A DNA stretch of 64,000 nucleotides from Halobacillus salinarum (GTDB taxonomy: Bacteria; Bacillota; Bacilli; Bacillales; Halobacillaceae), in assembly GCF_022919095.1 (NCBI RefSeq), contig NZ_CP095073.1, positions 2,666,001-2,730,000 on the forward strand. The letters run 5' to 3'. Within the stretch, counting starts at the first letter, position 1. Each line of letters opens with the position of its first letter. The position numbers were made by a program, and so were the translations under genes. Shown here in pieces: positions 39,386-49,503 of this stretch. Under the pieces are notes generated by a model, which did no database searches, was not told the origin of the DNA, and saw only the letters and a program-made list of their open reading frames with translations.

Positions 39386-40432
39386 TTAGTGTTCACCAAT
39401 AGATTTGATTATGCAGCCACTGATCTTCTCAAGCGGCGAAACGACATCAGCAAGACCTGTTTTTACGATTGCTTTCGGCATTCCATAAATGATGCAGCTT
39501 TCCTCAGCTTCAGCTATCGCTACGGTTTGCGGACAAGTTTCCTTCAAATGCATTAGTCCTTCCATCCCATCCGCTCCCATTCCAGTCATCACCACTGCAA
39601 TGGAGTAAACATCTGGGAGACTGGCTAAAGAAGTAAACATGGCATTTACTGAAGGACGGTGTCCGTTCAAAACCTCCGATTGGTTCAGCTGAACCAGAAG
39701 TCTGCTATTCATTTTTATGACTTCTAAATGGAAATCTCCAGGAGCTATGTAGGCAACCCCATTTTTAAGTTCTTCATTATGCACTGCTTCTTTCACATGA
39801 AGACTGGAAAGTTTATTCAGCCGGTTCGCTAAAGAATGAGTAAATCCTTTGGGCATATGTTGAACGACTACAATCGGAGCGGGGAAGTCTGCTGGTAATT
39901 CTGTTAACACTTTTTGCAAAGCTCTCGGACCGCCTGTCGAAGTTCCAATTGCTACCACTGTTGTCAAATGATTGGACTTTGGATAAAAAGCACGTGGCGG
40001 TGATGAATTCACGACAGGCTGAGCTTTCACCTTTGCTCTGCTTGCAGCGATGACTTTGCGAACAAGGTGGCTTGCCACTCTTTCAATATCTAATGAAATA
40101 GAACCAGAAGGTTTTTCAACAAAATCTACGGCTCCAAGGCTTAATGCCTTTAACGTACTTTCTGCTCCATCCCCCGTCAGGCTTGAAAGCATAACAACAG
40201 GAAGCGGTTTTCTTTCCATAATGGATTCAAGTGTTTGCAAACCATCTAGTTTAGGCATTTCAACATCCATTGTAATCACATCAGGCTTAATGGAATCTAA
40301 TTGGTCAAGACAATCTTTTCCATTCCTGGCGGTAGCAATAACTTCAATTCGGATGTCCTGATTTAAAATTTCAGAAATCATTTTTCTCATAAAAGCTGAA
40401 TCGTCAACCACTAATACTTTTACCTTGTTCAT
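39386..40432 (-). CDS. cheB: Chemotaxis glutamate methylesterase CheB
   Basis: Removes methyl groups from receptors when phosphorylated. 348 residues: receiver domain (VLVVDDSAFMRK, phospho-Asp near 56 in ITMDVEMPKLDG), a short linker, then the esterase with GTSTGGPRALQ (Ser), VVVQHMPKGFT (His) and MTGMGADGMEG (Asp). ATG 40432 lies behind AAAGGTAGG. Confidence 0.96.
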   Translation of the reverse strand: MNKVKVLVVDDSAFMRKMISEILNQDIRIEVIATARNGKDCLDQLDSIKPDVITMDVEMPKLDGLQTLESIMERKPLPVVMLSSLTGDGAESTLKALSLGAVDFVEKPSGSISLDIERVASHLVRKVIAASRAKVKAQPVVNSSPPRAFYPKSNHLTTVVAIGTSTGGPRALQKVLTELPADFPAPIVVVQHMPKGFTHSLANRLNKLSSLHVKEAVHNEELKNGVAYIAPGDFHLEVIKMNSRLLVQLNQSEVLNGHRPSVNAMFTSLASLPDVYSIAVVMTGMGADGMEGLMHLKETCPQTVAIAEAEESCIIYGMPKAIVKTGLADVVSPLEKISGCIIKSIGEH

Positions 40433-40437
40433 GATGC

Positions 40438-41301
40438 CTACCTTTCCAACACTAATCTTTTCAGTTTCGATAAAAAGCTTTCTTGAGGTTTCGGATTTAT
40501 CCCTTCCCCAGCTTCCAGGAACTGTTCGGCGATACGAGTCATTGCCATACTTGCTTTGCACTTGGGACTGGCAATAGAAAATGGGCTTTGATTCGAAACT
40601 GCCTTGAGAACCGCCCTGTCTTCAGGAATTATGCCCAGCTGGCTCACCTGCTTGTTTAAAAATTGGCCGGCTACTTTTTGGATTCTAAAAAAAGCATTCC
40701 TTCCATCGCGATCGTCAAGCGCCTTATTCACGGTGATGTGGATGGGAAGCTCTTTATCCTTCGAAGTCAAGTGCTTAATTACTGAATATGCATCCCGAAT
40801 CGACGTTGGTTCAGGCGTCGTAATAATGATGACTTCATTAGCAGAAGTTAAGAAACTCAAGCTTTCGTTAGTGAGCCCGGCTCCCATATCAAATAATATA
40901 AAATCATAGGATTGCAGAAGCTTCATAAATTCAGATTGGAAATATTCAAACTTATGAGCATCCAGCTGAAAGAGATCACTCAACCCAGAGCCCCCGGCAA
41001 TGTAAGAGAGGGCATTTGGTCCTGATTCAATAATATCATGAATCGACAAAGTACTTGAAAATAAATCGACAAAAGAATGACGAGGTGTGACCCCCAGTAA
41101 AATATCGATGTTTCCCATCCCGATATCAAGATCAAAAATCAATACCTTCTTGTTTAATTCCGCAAGTTTCAGAGCAAAATTAATCGTAAAGTTAGACTTT
41201 CCTACTCCACCTTTACCACTGGTTATCGCAATTGTCTTGCCGCTTCTATTCTGGGTTTGCTGCTTAATGCGGATTCTTAACCTCTCTGCTTGATCAGCCA
41301 T
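40438..41301 (-). CDS. flhG: MinD-like ATPase FlhG
   Basis: Controls flagellar number and placement with FlhF. 287 residues with the deviant Walker A AITSGKGGVGKSNF, DLDIGMGNIDILLG and FILFDMGAGL, and a C-terminal membrane-targeting helix. Equivalent to B. subtilis YlxH. It begins one base after the flhF stop. Confidence 0.95.
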   Translation of the reverse strand: MADQAERLRIRIKQQTQNRSGKTIAITSGKGGVGKSNFTINFALKLAELNKKVLIFDLDIGMGNIDILLGVTPRHSFVDLFSSTLSIHDIIESGPNALSYIAGGSGLSDLFQLDAHKFEYFQSEFMKLLQSYDFILFDMGAGLTNESLSFLTSANEVIIITTPEPTSIRDAYSVIKHLTSKDKELPIHITVNKALDDRDGRNAFFRIQKVAGQFLNKQVSQLGIIPEDRAVLKAVSNQSPFSIASPKCKASMAMTRIAEQFLEAGEGINPKPQESFLSKLKRLVLER

Positions 41302-42393
41302 TTACCAATCCTCCATGAGCTTTTCTACCACTGTTTCACTAGAAGCTGTTATGAAATCATCTGGAACATTTTGGCCGGTCGTCAAATAGGCCAATTTCAT
41401 CTCATTTTCTAAAAGGAGATTAATAAGCGGTCCAATACTGGAGGCTTCATCTAATTTAGTAAAAATTACTTCATTCATCTGAATAGTTTGAAACTGCTGA
41501 TAGATTTCTTTAATATCTTGATACTTAGAAGTCATTGAAACGACTAAATAGGTTGTTGTCTGGTCATCGGTTGTAATGAGTCCATTCAACTCATTTACAA
41601 AGTAACCATCTTTATAATTGCGTCCGGCCGTATCAATAAGTACGAGATCATAATCTATAAATTTTTCTCTAGCCTTTAAATAATCTGTGTGGCTGTAAGC
41701 AACTTCCAATGGTATATTCAGAAGTTTTGCATAGGTTTTCAGCTGTTCAATAGCCGCAATTCGATACGTATCTGTTGTGATAAATGCCACTTTTAAATCA
41801 AAATTCAAGACTGCTTCTGCAGCAAGCTTTGCAATCGTTGTTGTTTTTCCTACACCGGTCGGCCCTACAAAATGCACATATTGTCGATCAGGCAGAGACC
41901 TGCTGTTCATGAAAGGTTTTAGATAATCCACGGCCAGCTTGTGCATATATTTTTTGTCCAAATTTCCTTCTTCATCTGCAAGTTGGTACTCGTCCGCCAG
42001 ACTTGTCAGCATCTTTGCATGTTCTTGTTCCACATCCTGTGATAGTAAATACATGTACAAGCTTTGATAAGCTGGCGAAAACAAAGCGTCTTCCTGCTGT
42101 TTCAAGACAAGCGATTTAAGTAATTTAATCTCCTGCATGACTTCCGAATCAGAATAGCTGGATTTCACCTGAGAAGTACCCGTTTTTTCCACTGGGGCAC
42201 GGGACGCTTTTTGAAGTTCTGGTGCTGGATCTAGAGCGGCCACTACTTCTGTATTCACTTTTTTGAACATCCCAAGAAAACCGCCGACTTTAATGTTTTT
42301 TGAATTCAATATGACAGCATCCGGTCCTAAATCCTGACGTACTTTTTTCATTACTTCCGGCATATTAGCTGCCTGATATTTTTTCACCTTCAT
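41302..42393 (-). CDS. flhF: SRP-type GTPase FlhF
   Basis: Flagellar placement GTPase related to Ffh/FtsY. 363 residues: basic N-terminal B region (KVKKYQAANMPEVMKKVRQD), N domain, and G domain with FVGPTGVGKTTT near residue 175, TTDTYRIAAIEQLKTYA and DYDLVLIDTAGRN. It overlaps flhA by 4 bases. Confidence 0.96.
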   Translation of the reverse strand: MKVKKYQAANMPEVMKKVRQDLGPDAVILNSKNIKVGGFLGMFKKVNTEVVAALDPAPELQKASRAPVEKTGTSQVKSSYSDSEVMQEIKLLKSLVLKQQEDALFSPAYQSLYMYLLSQDVEQEHAKMLTSLADEYQLADEEGNLDKKYMHKLAVDYLKPFMNSRSLPDRQYVHFVGPTGVGKTTTIAKLAAEAVLNFDLKVAFITTDTYRIAAIEQLKTYAKLLNIPLEVAYSHTDYLKAREKFIDYDLVLIDTAGRNYKDGYFVNELNGLITTDDQTTTYLVVSMTSKYQDIKEIYQQFQTIQMNEVIFTKLDEASSIGPLINLLLENEMKLAYLTTGQNVPDDFITASSETVVEKLMEDW

Positions 42394-44423
42394 GCCACGT
42401 TCACCACCCCTACACTTTGAACTTCCACACTTGGCTCTAACTCGTTATAGGACAAAACGACAACCTGCGGCAAAAAGCGATCAAGCAGCTGTTTTAAATA
42501 CATTCGAACAGCTGGGGAACAGAGTAATATAGCAGTCTCCTGCTGAAGGGAGACTTGCTCAACTTGAGAAGCTACTGCTTGAATTATTGTTTGCTGTGTC
42601 TCTGGATCAAGGGCTAAATAACTTCCATGTTCTGTCTGTTGAATGTGGTCAGCGAGAAGCTTTTCTACTTTTCCCGATACTGTGATCACTTGAATACTGG
42701 CATCTTTACTTCGGTATTGCCCGGTTATTTGAGCGGCAAGAGCCTGCCTGCTGTATTCAGCAAGGAGGTCCGTATCATTGGTCATTTTGCCAAAATCAGC
42801 GAGCGTCTCAAATATTACAGGAAGATTCTTAACGGAAACATGTTCCCGAAGCAGCTTAGCCAGCACTTTTTGAACATCTCCGACAGCGAGAGGATCAGGA
42901 GTCACTTCGTCTACAAGAATAGGATAAGATTCTTTAAGATGGTCGATCAGCTGTTGAGTTTCCTGTCTTCCTAATAGTTCGTGAGCACGCTGTTTTATGA
43001 CTTCAGTGATATGAGTGGAGACGACCGATGGTGGATCAACGACTGTATAGCCGGATAATTCAGCTTCGTCTTTTAAATCTTCACTAATCCATTTTGCAGG
43101 AAGCCCAAAAGCGGGTTCCTCGGTGTCTATCCCTTCAATCTCATCTTCGTCCACTCCAGGGCTCATAGCTAAGTAATGATCAAGCAGCAGTTCGCCAGCT
43201 GCGACTTCATTCCCTTTAATCTTCAGCCGGTATTCATTCGGCTCAAGCTGGATGTTGTCTCTAATCCGCACCACAGGAATAACGATCCCCAATTCAATGG
43301 CCAGCTGGCGCCTGATCATTACGATTCTGTCTAACAAATCGCCTCCCTGGTTTGTATCTGCTATCGGAATCAATGCATAGCCGAATTCAAATTCAATGGG
43401 ATCCATACTAATCAGGCTCACGACATTCTCTGGTGACCTCATCTGTTCACCATCCGCTTCATCTGCTTCTTCCGGTTCTTCTACTTCAGGAACACGATCT
43501 TCTCTTGAGAGCCAATAACCGCCGAAAATAAGCACGGAAGCAATTAGAGTCGTCAATAAGAACGGAATAGGAGTCAGCCCTAAGAGAAAGATCGTTGCTC
43601 CGGCTATGTAAAGAAGTTTCGGATAGCGAAGCAGCTGACTCGTCACATCGGAACCAAGGTTACCTTCTGAAGCCACGCGTGTGACCACAATTCCTGTAGC
43701 TGTAGAAATAAGCAGTGCAGGGATCTGGCTGACAAGGCCATCCCCTACGGTCAACCGCATATACGTGTCAATCGCTTCAGTAAAAGGCATATCCATTTGG
43801 ACCATTCCAATGATTAAGCCAAAAATAATATTAATGAGTACTATAATGATCCCTGCAATGGCATCTCCTTTTACAAATTTACTCGCACCATCCATCGCCC
43901 CATAAAAGTCTGCTTCGTTTTCTATCTTTTTACGTCGTTCTTTAGCCTGGTGTTCGTTGATCATTCCTGCATTTAAATCTGCATCAATGCTCATTTGTTT
44001 TCCCGGCATCGCGTCCAGGGTAAAACGAGCAGCCACTTCGGAAACCCTTTCCGCTCCTTTCGTAATCACAAGAAACTGAATAATGATTAAAATGACAAAT
44101 ACGACAAACCCGACAAGCGGGTTTCCTCCGATGACAAATGTTCCAAATGTTTGAACCACGCCACCGGCTTCCGCTTTTGACAAAATGGAACGGGTCGTTG
44201 ATACATTTAGTCCGAGCCTGAATAACGTCAACAAAAGTAAAAGTGAAGGAAAGATCGCAAACTGCAGGGCCTCTTCCATATTCATCGAAACTAAAATGAC
44301 TATAAGAGCGAGAGAAATATTGATTAATATGAAAAAGCTCAGCAGCCAGCCCGGCAGCGGAATAACGAGCATAACGATAATTAAAATAACTCCAAGAATT
44401 ACGGATAAATCTCTAGCCGACAA
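42390..44423 (-). CDS. flhA: Flagellar export gate protein FlhA
   Basis: Nonameric export gate of the flagellar type III system. 677 residues, as in B. subtilis. About eight N-terminal membrane segments, with FHIPEP-family signature RTRTRS-like stretch replaced by RLGLNVSTTRSILS near residue 70; the cytoplasmic ring-forming half begins near 330. It starts with TTG at 44423, 8 bases after AAGGAGG. Confidence 0.96.
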   Translation of the reverse strand: MSARDLSVILGVILIIVMLVIPLPGWLLSFFILINISLALIVILVSMNMEEALQFAIFPSLLLLLTLFRLGLNVSTTRSILSKAEAGGVVQTFGTFVIGGNPLVGFVVFVILIIIQFLVITKGAERVSEVAARFTLDAMPGKQMSIDADLNAGMINEHQAKERRKKIENEADFYGAMDGASKFVKGDAIAGIIIVLINIIFGLIIGMVQMDMPFTEAIDTYMRLTVGDGLVSQIPALLISTATGIVVTRVASEGNLGSDVTSQLLRYPKLLYIAGATIFLLGLTPIPFLLTTLIASVLIFGGYWLSREDRVPEVEEPEEADEADGEQMRSPENVVSLISMDPIEFEFGYALIPIADTNQGGDLLDRIVMIRRQLAIELGIVIPVVRIRDNIQLEPNEYRLKIKGNEVAAGELLLDHYLAMSPGVDEDEIEGIDTEEPAFGLPAKWISEDLKDEAELSGYTVVDPPSVVSTHITEVIKQRAHELLGRQETQQLIDHLKESYPILVDEVTPDPLAVGDVQKVLAKLLREHVSVKNLPVIFETLADFGKMTNDTDLLAEYSRQALAAQITGQYRSKDASIQVITVSGKVEKLLADHIQQTEHGSYLALDPETQQTIIQAVASQVEQVSLQQETAILLCSPAVRMYLKQLLDRFLPQVVVLSYNELEPSVEVQSVGVVNVA

Positions 44424-44443
44424 GCGGATCCCTCCTTTTTTAT

Positions 44444-45523
44444 CTAAACTTTCTTCTGTATCCGATAGACGTAGGCAAGGATTTCTGCAACTGCTTTGTA
44501 GAATTCCTCGTCAATCGGTTGGTCGATATCTGACTTCTGGTACAATGCTCTTGCTAAAGGTCGATTTTCAACAGTTACGATTTCGTGAGCTTTGGCCACT
44601 TCTTTAATTTTTAAAGCTAAAAAATCGACTCCTTTTGCAACAACATAAGGGGCATCAAATTTTTCTTCATCATATTTTACAGCAATGGCAAAGTGAGTGG
44701 GGTTAGTAATTACGACATCCGCTTCAGGAACCTCACTCATCATTCTCGATGCCGCCATCTGCCTCTGTTTTTCTTTGATTTTAGATTTGATTTGCGGATC
44801 CCCTTCAATGTTTTTGTGTTCATCCTTGATATCCTTCTTCGACATCCTTATGTTCTTCTCATGGTCGTATTTTTGATAACTGTAATCCAATACGGAAAGC
44901 AGCAGTAAAGCAAGCGCTGAAGCCAGTCCCATCAAAATCGTAGTCCTGCCGAAGAAGGCAAGGGCTCCGTCGATGGACATCTGGGAAACCTCCATCATTG
45001 TCTCTTTGTTCATCCAGATAATTGAAAATGTAATCGTGCCGACTACGGTGATTTTAAGCAAGGATTTAACAAGTTCTACTAACGCTCTTGCAGAAAAAAT
45101 CTTTTTGGCTCCTTGAATGGGATCAATTTTTTTCAAGTCCATTTTCAAGGGCTCTCCTGTAAACATCACCCCTACCTGGAGCAGATTGGATGTGACGCCG
45201 GCTACAATGGCAATTCCCATAATTGGAACGACCACTTTACTGATTTCCAGCAGACTTTCAACAAACACATCATATACTTGATTTTCGGTCACTTCCCAGG
45301 AGATATATTCCTGAAAAGTATGCTCAAACATACCTGTCAACGTGCCCTTAAGCGAGCCGCCCATTAAAAATAACAATCCGAAAACCATCAGCAGCAAAAA
45401 CCCTGTGTTGACATCCTGGCTTTTAGGCACCTGTCCTTTTTTTCTCGTATCCTGTCGTTTTTTAGGCGTCGCTTTTTCTGTTTTTTCATCTGCAGCAAAA
45501 TATTGTAAATTAAGCTTTAACAT
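44444..45523 (-). CDS. flhB: Flagellar export switch protein FlhB
   Basis: Switches export from hook to filament substrates after self-cleavage. 359 residues from ATG 45523 (MLKLNLQYFAADEKTEKATP) behind GGAGGCGG. Four membrane segments, then the cytoplasmic domain with the self-cleavage site NPTH (VVITNPTHFAIAV). The start lies directly after the fliR stop. Confidence 0.96.
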   Translation of the reverse strand: MLKLNLQYFAADEKTEKATPKKRQDTRKKGQVPKSQDVNTGFLLLMVFGLLFLMGGSLKGTLTGMFEHTFQEYISWEVTENQVYDVFVESLLEISKVVVPIMGIAIVAGVTSNLLQVGVMFTGEPLKMDLKKIDPIQGAKKIFSARALVELVKSLLKITVVGTITFSIIWMNKETMMEVSQMSIDGALAFFGRTTILMGLASALALLLLSVLDYSYQKYDHEKNIRMSKKDIKDEHKNIEGDPQIKSKIKEKQRQMAASRMMSEVPEADVVITNPTHFAIAVKYDEEKFDAPYVVAKGVDFLALKIKEVAKAHEIVTVENRPLARALYQKSDIDQPIDEEFYKAVAEILAYVYRIQKKV

Positions 45524-45524
45524 G

Positions 45525-46304
45525 TCAACCGCCTCCGAATAGCTGCATGAGGCCCTCCATCGTTGTGAGCATGGTTTCAAACAATTGTCTGATAAGCATG
45601 ATGTAAAACGTCATCGCGATCACAAGCACGGAGAGTCCAATAAAGATTTTCAATGGGAGTCCAACAACAAATACATTTAATTGCGGCACCGTTCTCGCAA
45701 TAATACCTAGAGCAATATCAACGAGAAACAAACAGCCGACGATGGGCGCTGCCATTAGAAAGGCAATGACAAACATCTTATTAAAAGTATGGATAACATA
45801 CTCAATCCACTGTCCATCGGAAAGAGGAAGATAGTGATCGAGCGGAATCATTTGGTAACTGTAAAAGACGCCGTCGATGATAAGATGGTGGCCGTTGACC
45901 GTTAAGATAAATAAGAGTGTAACTATGTAAAGGTATTGTCCAATCAAAGGACTTTGCGCGCCTGTCTGCGGGTCAATCACATTAGCGATAGCAAACCCCA
46001 TTTGAAAATCAATAAACCCTCCGGCAATTTGCACGGAAGCAAGGACAATATAAGCAAGTACTCCGACCGATAACCCAACCGATGCTTCTTTCAGCAGCAA
46101 TAAAAAATAGTCTCCATTTAATTCAATTGAAGGAAGTTCTACCGTGTAATACATGATGAGAGCCAGAAAAAAACTCAAGCCAATCTTATAACGTGTAGGA
46201 ATATTCCGATATGAAAACAACGGCAGGCTGACGAAAAAAGCGGTAATGCGAATGAGTATAAGCAGGAAAGCAGGAAAATTGGCAAATTGAATTTGTTCAA
46301 GCAT
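45525..46304 (-). CDS. fliR: Flagellar export protein FliR
   Basis: Part of the FliP5-Q4-R1 export pore. 259 residues, hydrophobic throughout with about six membrane segments. The family pattern QIAGGFIDFQMGFAIANVID is plain. It lies between fliQ and flhB. Confidence 0.95.
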   Translation of the reverse strand: MLEQIQFANFPAFLLILIRITAFFVSLPLFSYRNIPTRYKIGLSFFLALIMYYTVELPSIELNGDYFLLLLKEASVGLSVGVLAYIVLASVQIAGGFIDFQMGFAIANVIDPQTGAQSPLIGQYLYIVTLLFILTVNGHHLIIDGVFYSYQMIPLDHYLPLSDGQWIEYVIHTFNKMFVIAFLMAAPIVGCLFLVDIALGIIARTVPQLNVFVVGLPLKIFIGLSVLVIAMTFYIMLIRQLFETMLTTMEGLMQLFGGG

Positions 46305-46307
46305 GTC

Positions 46308-46577
46308 TTACCCCACTAGCACGTTTAAGTTCTTAAAAATATCTGCCGCAAAATTAATCATGGTTGTAAGCATCCACGGTCCAAAGAACACAAGCCCGAT
46401 CATTACAGCAACGATTTTAGGAATAAACGCCAGGGTTTGTTCTTGAATTTGCGTTGTGGCCTGAAAAATACTTACGAGCAATCCTACTGCAAGGGCTAGA
46501 ATAAGCAGCGGTCCAGTGACCAATAAAATAGTATAAATGCCTTCTTTTGCAAAAGAAATGACCATTTGTGTATCCAA
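46308..46577 (-). CDS. fliQ: Flagellar export protein FliQ
   Basis: Small subunit of the export pore: 89 residues with two membrane segments (LVTGPLLILALAVGLLVSIF and VMIGLVFFGPWMLTTMI) and the FQATTQIQEQTLAFIPK loop typical of FliQ. Confidence 0.95.
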   Translation of the reverse strand: MDTQMVISFAKEGIYTILLVTGPLLILALAVGLLVSIFQATTQIQEQTLAFIPKIVAVMIGLVFFGPWMLTTMINFAADIFKNLNVLVG

Positions 46578-46595
46578 AATAACGCTCTTCCCTTC

Positions 46596-47261
46596 TTAAA
46601 AGCCTTCCAGCAGAGATTTAATAATTAAGTACCAGCCGTCAACTAGAACAAACAACAGGATTTTAAATGGCAGTGAAATCATTACTGGCGGCAGCATCAT
46701 CATCCCCATAGACATAAGCACACTCGCTACGGCCATATCGATAACTAGAAATGGAATAAAGATCATAAATCCCATCTGAAATGCAGTTTTAAGTTCACTA
46801 ATCGTATAAGCGGGCACCAAAGTCGTCAGCGGGATATCCTGAACGGATTCAGGTCGCTCTGTTTCTGAATAATTTAAGAACAGAGCTAAATCCTTCTGCC
46901 GTGTATGCTTTGCCATAAACTCCTTCATCGGCTCACTTGCCTGGTCATAGGCTTCATCCAGAGTAATTTCTTCGTTAAACAACGGCGTGAGAGCCTGCTC
47001 ATTGACTTGTTGAAAGGTAGGTGCCATGATAAAAAAAGTTAAAAACAAGCTGATCCCGACCAACACCTGATTAGGCGGCATCTGCTGAGTAGCAAGTGAC
47101 GTCCGAACGAATGATAAAACGATTAATATTCTCGTAAAACTTGTCATTAAAATAAGAATGCTTGGAGCAAGCGAAAGCACCGTGAGAAGCAGAAGAAGTT
47201 TAACGGAAGTAGCGATGTTTTCCGGATCGGAACTTGAAAATATGTCGACAAATTCATTCAT
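46596..47261 (-). CDS. fliP: Flagellar export protein FliP
   Basis: Core of the export pore. 221 residues: first membrane segment after a short N-terminus, signature ILMTSFTRILIVLSFVR, QMPPNQVLVGISLFLTFF, and C-terminal FQMGFMIFIPFLVIDMAVAS. It overlaps fliO by 8 bases. Confidence 0.96.
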   Translation of the reverse strand: MNEFVDIFSSSDPENIATSVKLLLLLTVLSLAPSILILMTSFTRILIVLSFVRTSLATQQMPPNQVLVGISLFLTFFIMAPTFQQVNEQALTPLFNEEITLDEAYDQASEPMKEFMAKHTRQKDLALFLNYSETERPESVQDIPLTTLVPAYTISELKTAFQMGFMIFIPFLVIDMAVASVLMSMGMMMLPPVMISLPFKILLFVLVDGWYLIIKSLLEGF

Positions 47262-47934
47262 TTTCCCGATCCTCCTGTTGCTTTTTTCTAAGCTGCTTAC
47301 GGTTATTACTCATTTCCGTCAGCTGTTTCTCAAATAATTGTTTAAATTGAACACTTGAATCTTTCTCTGGTGAAGCTTGCTTTCCTTTTAGCTTGTCGAG
47401 CCATTTTTCGAGACCAAATGCCTGCTGAATCGCCGTTTCCTCATCCGTTTTCAATAACCGATCTTTCGTTTCTTCGTCAGTAATTTCCGTGATGATGTCT
47501 ACAGACTCTCCCACTCCTACGATAAACACTTGTTTGCCAATCCTCACTGCTTGGATCGAACGATTGGGAGCAAGGTTCATTCCACCTAGGTTTTCCATTG
47601 TACGGCTGCTTCTGAACAGCTTGTTTTTCGAGTTAAAAAATTTTAGCAAACCATAAATAAGCGCGAGAACAAAGAGCAGAACAAAAATTAACCGGATAAT
47701 ACTCCAAACAAGCGAAGACTGTTCGGTCCCTGCAGTTGTCTGCTGGTCTTCAGCGGAGGAGGGATCTGTCTTTTGCTCCACGTTATCAGGTTGAGTGCCA
47801 CAGCCCTCTAGTTGAGGATTTTTTGCACACTCACTAACAGATGGCCCCGCTGCGTAAACAACGGAACCTTGAAAGATACATAGTATAAACGCTACTACAA
47901 GAGTCATAGCTGAAATGCTGGTTGATCGAAACAT
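47254..47934 (-). CDS. fliO: FliO/FliZ flagellar biosynthesis protein
   Basis: Assembly chaperone of the FliP/Q/R complex. 226 residues: signal peptide or first hydrophobic segment (TLVVAFILCIFQGSVVYAAG), an outside segment with two cysteines (CAKNPQLEGC), a membrane segment near 78-97 (LIFVLLFVLALIYGLLKFF), and a cytoplasmic FliO domain (NRSIQAVRIGKQVFIVGVG). Two cysteines in this place also occur in B. subtilis FliO, known there as FliZ. Confidence 0.92.
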   Translation of the reverse strand: MFRSTSISAMTLVVAFILCIFQGSVVYAAGPSVSECAKNPQLEGCGTQPDNVEQKTDPSSAEDQQTTAGTEQSSLVWSIIRLIFVLLFVLALIYGLLKFFNSKNKLFRSSRTMENLGGMNLAPNRSIQAVRIGKQVFIVGVGESVDIITEITDEETKDRLLKTDEETAIQQAFGLEKWLDKLKGKQASPEKDSSVQFKQLFEKQLTEMSNNRKQLRKKQQEDRENE

Positions 47935-47950
47935 AAGAATCCTCTCTTAA

Positions 47951-48313
47951 TTAACTTAAAGCTTTTTGAATAGCTTCTATGACACGGTCCGCTTGAAACG
48001 GTTTTACGATAAAATCCTTGGCGCCTGCTTGAATCGCATCCACTACCATTGCTTGCTGGCCCATCGCCGAACACATGATCACCTTGGCGTTTGGATTCAA
48101 TTGTTTGATCTCTTTTAAAGCTGTAATTCCATCCATCTCAGGCATGGTGATGTCCATTGTTACTAAGTCAGGCTCGTGCTCCTTGTACATTTCCACAGCT
48201 TTTTGGCCATCTTCAGCTTCGGCAGCCACTTCATACCCATTTTTTGTTAAAATATCCTTTACCATCATCCGCATAAATGCTGCATCATCTACAATTAAGA
48301 TTCTTTCTGCCAT
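47951..48313 (-). CDS. cheY: Chemotaxis response regulator CheY
   Basis: Single receiver domain of 120 residues. Phospho-acceptor Asp54 in VTMDITMPEMDG, acidic pair in ILIVDDAAFMR, Lys104 in DFIVKPFQ. In Bacilli CheY-P binds FliM and promotes counter-clockwise rotation. It lies between fliY and fliO. Confidence 0.96.
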   Translation of the reverse strand: MAERILIVDDAAFMRMMVKDILTKNGYEVAAEAEDGQKAVEMYKEHEPDLVTMDITMPEMDGITALKEIKQLNPNAKVIMCSAMGQQAMVVDAIQAGAKDFIVKPFQADRVIEAIQKALS

Positions 48314-48333
48314 GCTTTTTCCTCCTCACAGGA

Positions 48334-49503
48334 TTATCGAAGTTTATTTAATCGGTCTCTAGGGCTGGAGATATCTGTCACCCGGACACCGAAATTTTCA
48401 TCAATGACCACAACTTCGCCTTTTGCCATCAACTTATCATTGACGTGAATATCAACAGGTTCGCCTGCCAGTTTATCTAATTCAACGACGGAGCCGGATG
48501 AAATCTCCAAAATCTCACGGATGGTACGTTTCGTCCTTCCTAATTCCACAGTAACTTTTAATGGGATATCCATGAGCATGTCTAAGTTTCTCTGTTCATT
48601 ATCATTCAGCTGCACAGATTCAAAACTCTGGAACTTAGGAGACTGCACATTTGTATCAGTTAAGTCCTTTCCATGAGCCCCGCCGACTAACTGGGGAGAT
48701 TCCCCGCTTTTAGGAACATCCTTTTGCTCCGCTTGCTTGTTTACTTGCGATCCTCTTTCTACAGGCTTTTCTTCCCGCTGTGGTTCAGAAGTGGATACTT
48801 GTTCTTGAGCAGGCTCTTCTTCATCTGCCGGATTCATCAATTCATCAACCAACTGTTTTGCAAATTTAATTGGCAGCAGCTGCATAATATTTGAATCGAT
48901 TAAGCTGCCCACTTTTAATTGGAAAGAGACTTTGACGAGAATTTCATCATCAGGAATTTGATCTGTCCCTTGGTCCTCGTCTAAGTTAAGGACATCTATG
49001 GTCGGAGGTGAAATATCCACCTTTTTATTAAAAATGGTCGACATGCTTGTAGCTGCAGAACCCATCATTTGATTCATCGATTCCTGCACAGCACTTAAGT
49101 GAATATCCTGTAAATCTTCTGCCGGTGAATTTCCATCCCCTCCAAGCATTAGATCTGCAATAATCGCTGCATCCTTCGATTTAATTACAAGAACATTTTC
49201 ACCTGAAAACCCGTCTGTATATGTAACCTGGACGGCTACATGAGGCTTCGGGAATTCATTGCGGAGCTTCGAGCGCGGAACGATAACAATCTTCGGAGTC
49301 GTAATCTCTACCTTTTGGTTAAGCAGAGAAGACAAAGCTGTGGCTGAGCTGCCAAAAGAAATGTTGCCAATTTCGCCCAGAGCATCCTCTTCCAAGCTTG
49401 ACAGGTGATCTTCAACCGCATGTTCTTCTTCTTGGTCCTGGTCATCGTCACTGCTATTGAGAAGCGCATCAATTTCATCCTGCGAGAGCATATCATCATT
49501 CAT
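48334..49503 (-). CDS. fliY: Flagellar switch phosphatase FliY
   Basis: Switch protein that also dephosphorylates CheY-P. 389 residues: FliM-like N-terminal CheY-binding peptide (MLSQDEIDALLN), a CheC-type phosphatase domain with two active motifs (DALGEIGNISFGSSAT and AVQESMNQMMGSA), a long acidic/Gln-rich linker and a FliN domain at the C-terminus (MDIPLKVTVELGRTKRTI). It overlaps fliM by 8 bases. Confidence 0.96.
   Translation of the reverse strand: MNDDMLSQDEIDALLNSSDDDQDQEEEHAVEDHLSSLEEDALGEIGNISFGSSATALSSLLNQKVEITTPKIVIVPRSKLRNEFPKPHVAVQVTYTDGFSGENVLVIKSKDAAIIADLMLGGDGNSPAEDLQDIHLSAVQESMNQMMGSAATSMSTIFNKKVDISPPTIDVLNLDEDQGTDQIPDDEILVKVSFQLKVGSLIDSNIMQLLPIKFAKQLVDELMNPADEEEPAQEQVSTSEPQREEKPVERGSQVNKQAEQKDVPKSGESPQLVGGAHGKDLTDTNVQSPKFQSFESVQLNDNEQRNLDMLMDIPLKVTVELGRTKRTIREILEISSGSVVELDKLAGEPVDIHVNDKLMAKGEVVVIDENFGVRVTDISSPRDRLNKLR

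Noticed and set aside
49308-49499. Minus-strand frame overlapping the start of fliY
   Set aside because: It is a shifted reading of the fliY N-terminus, not a gene.
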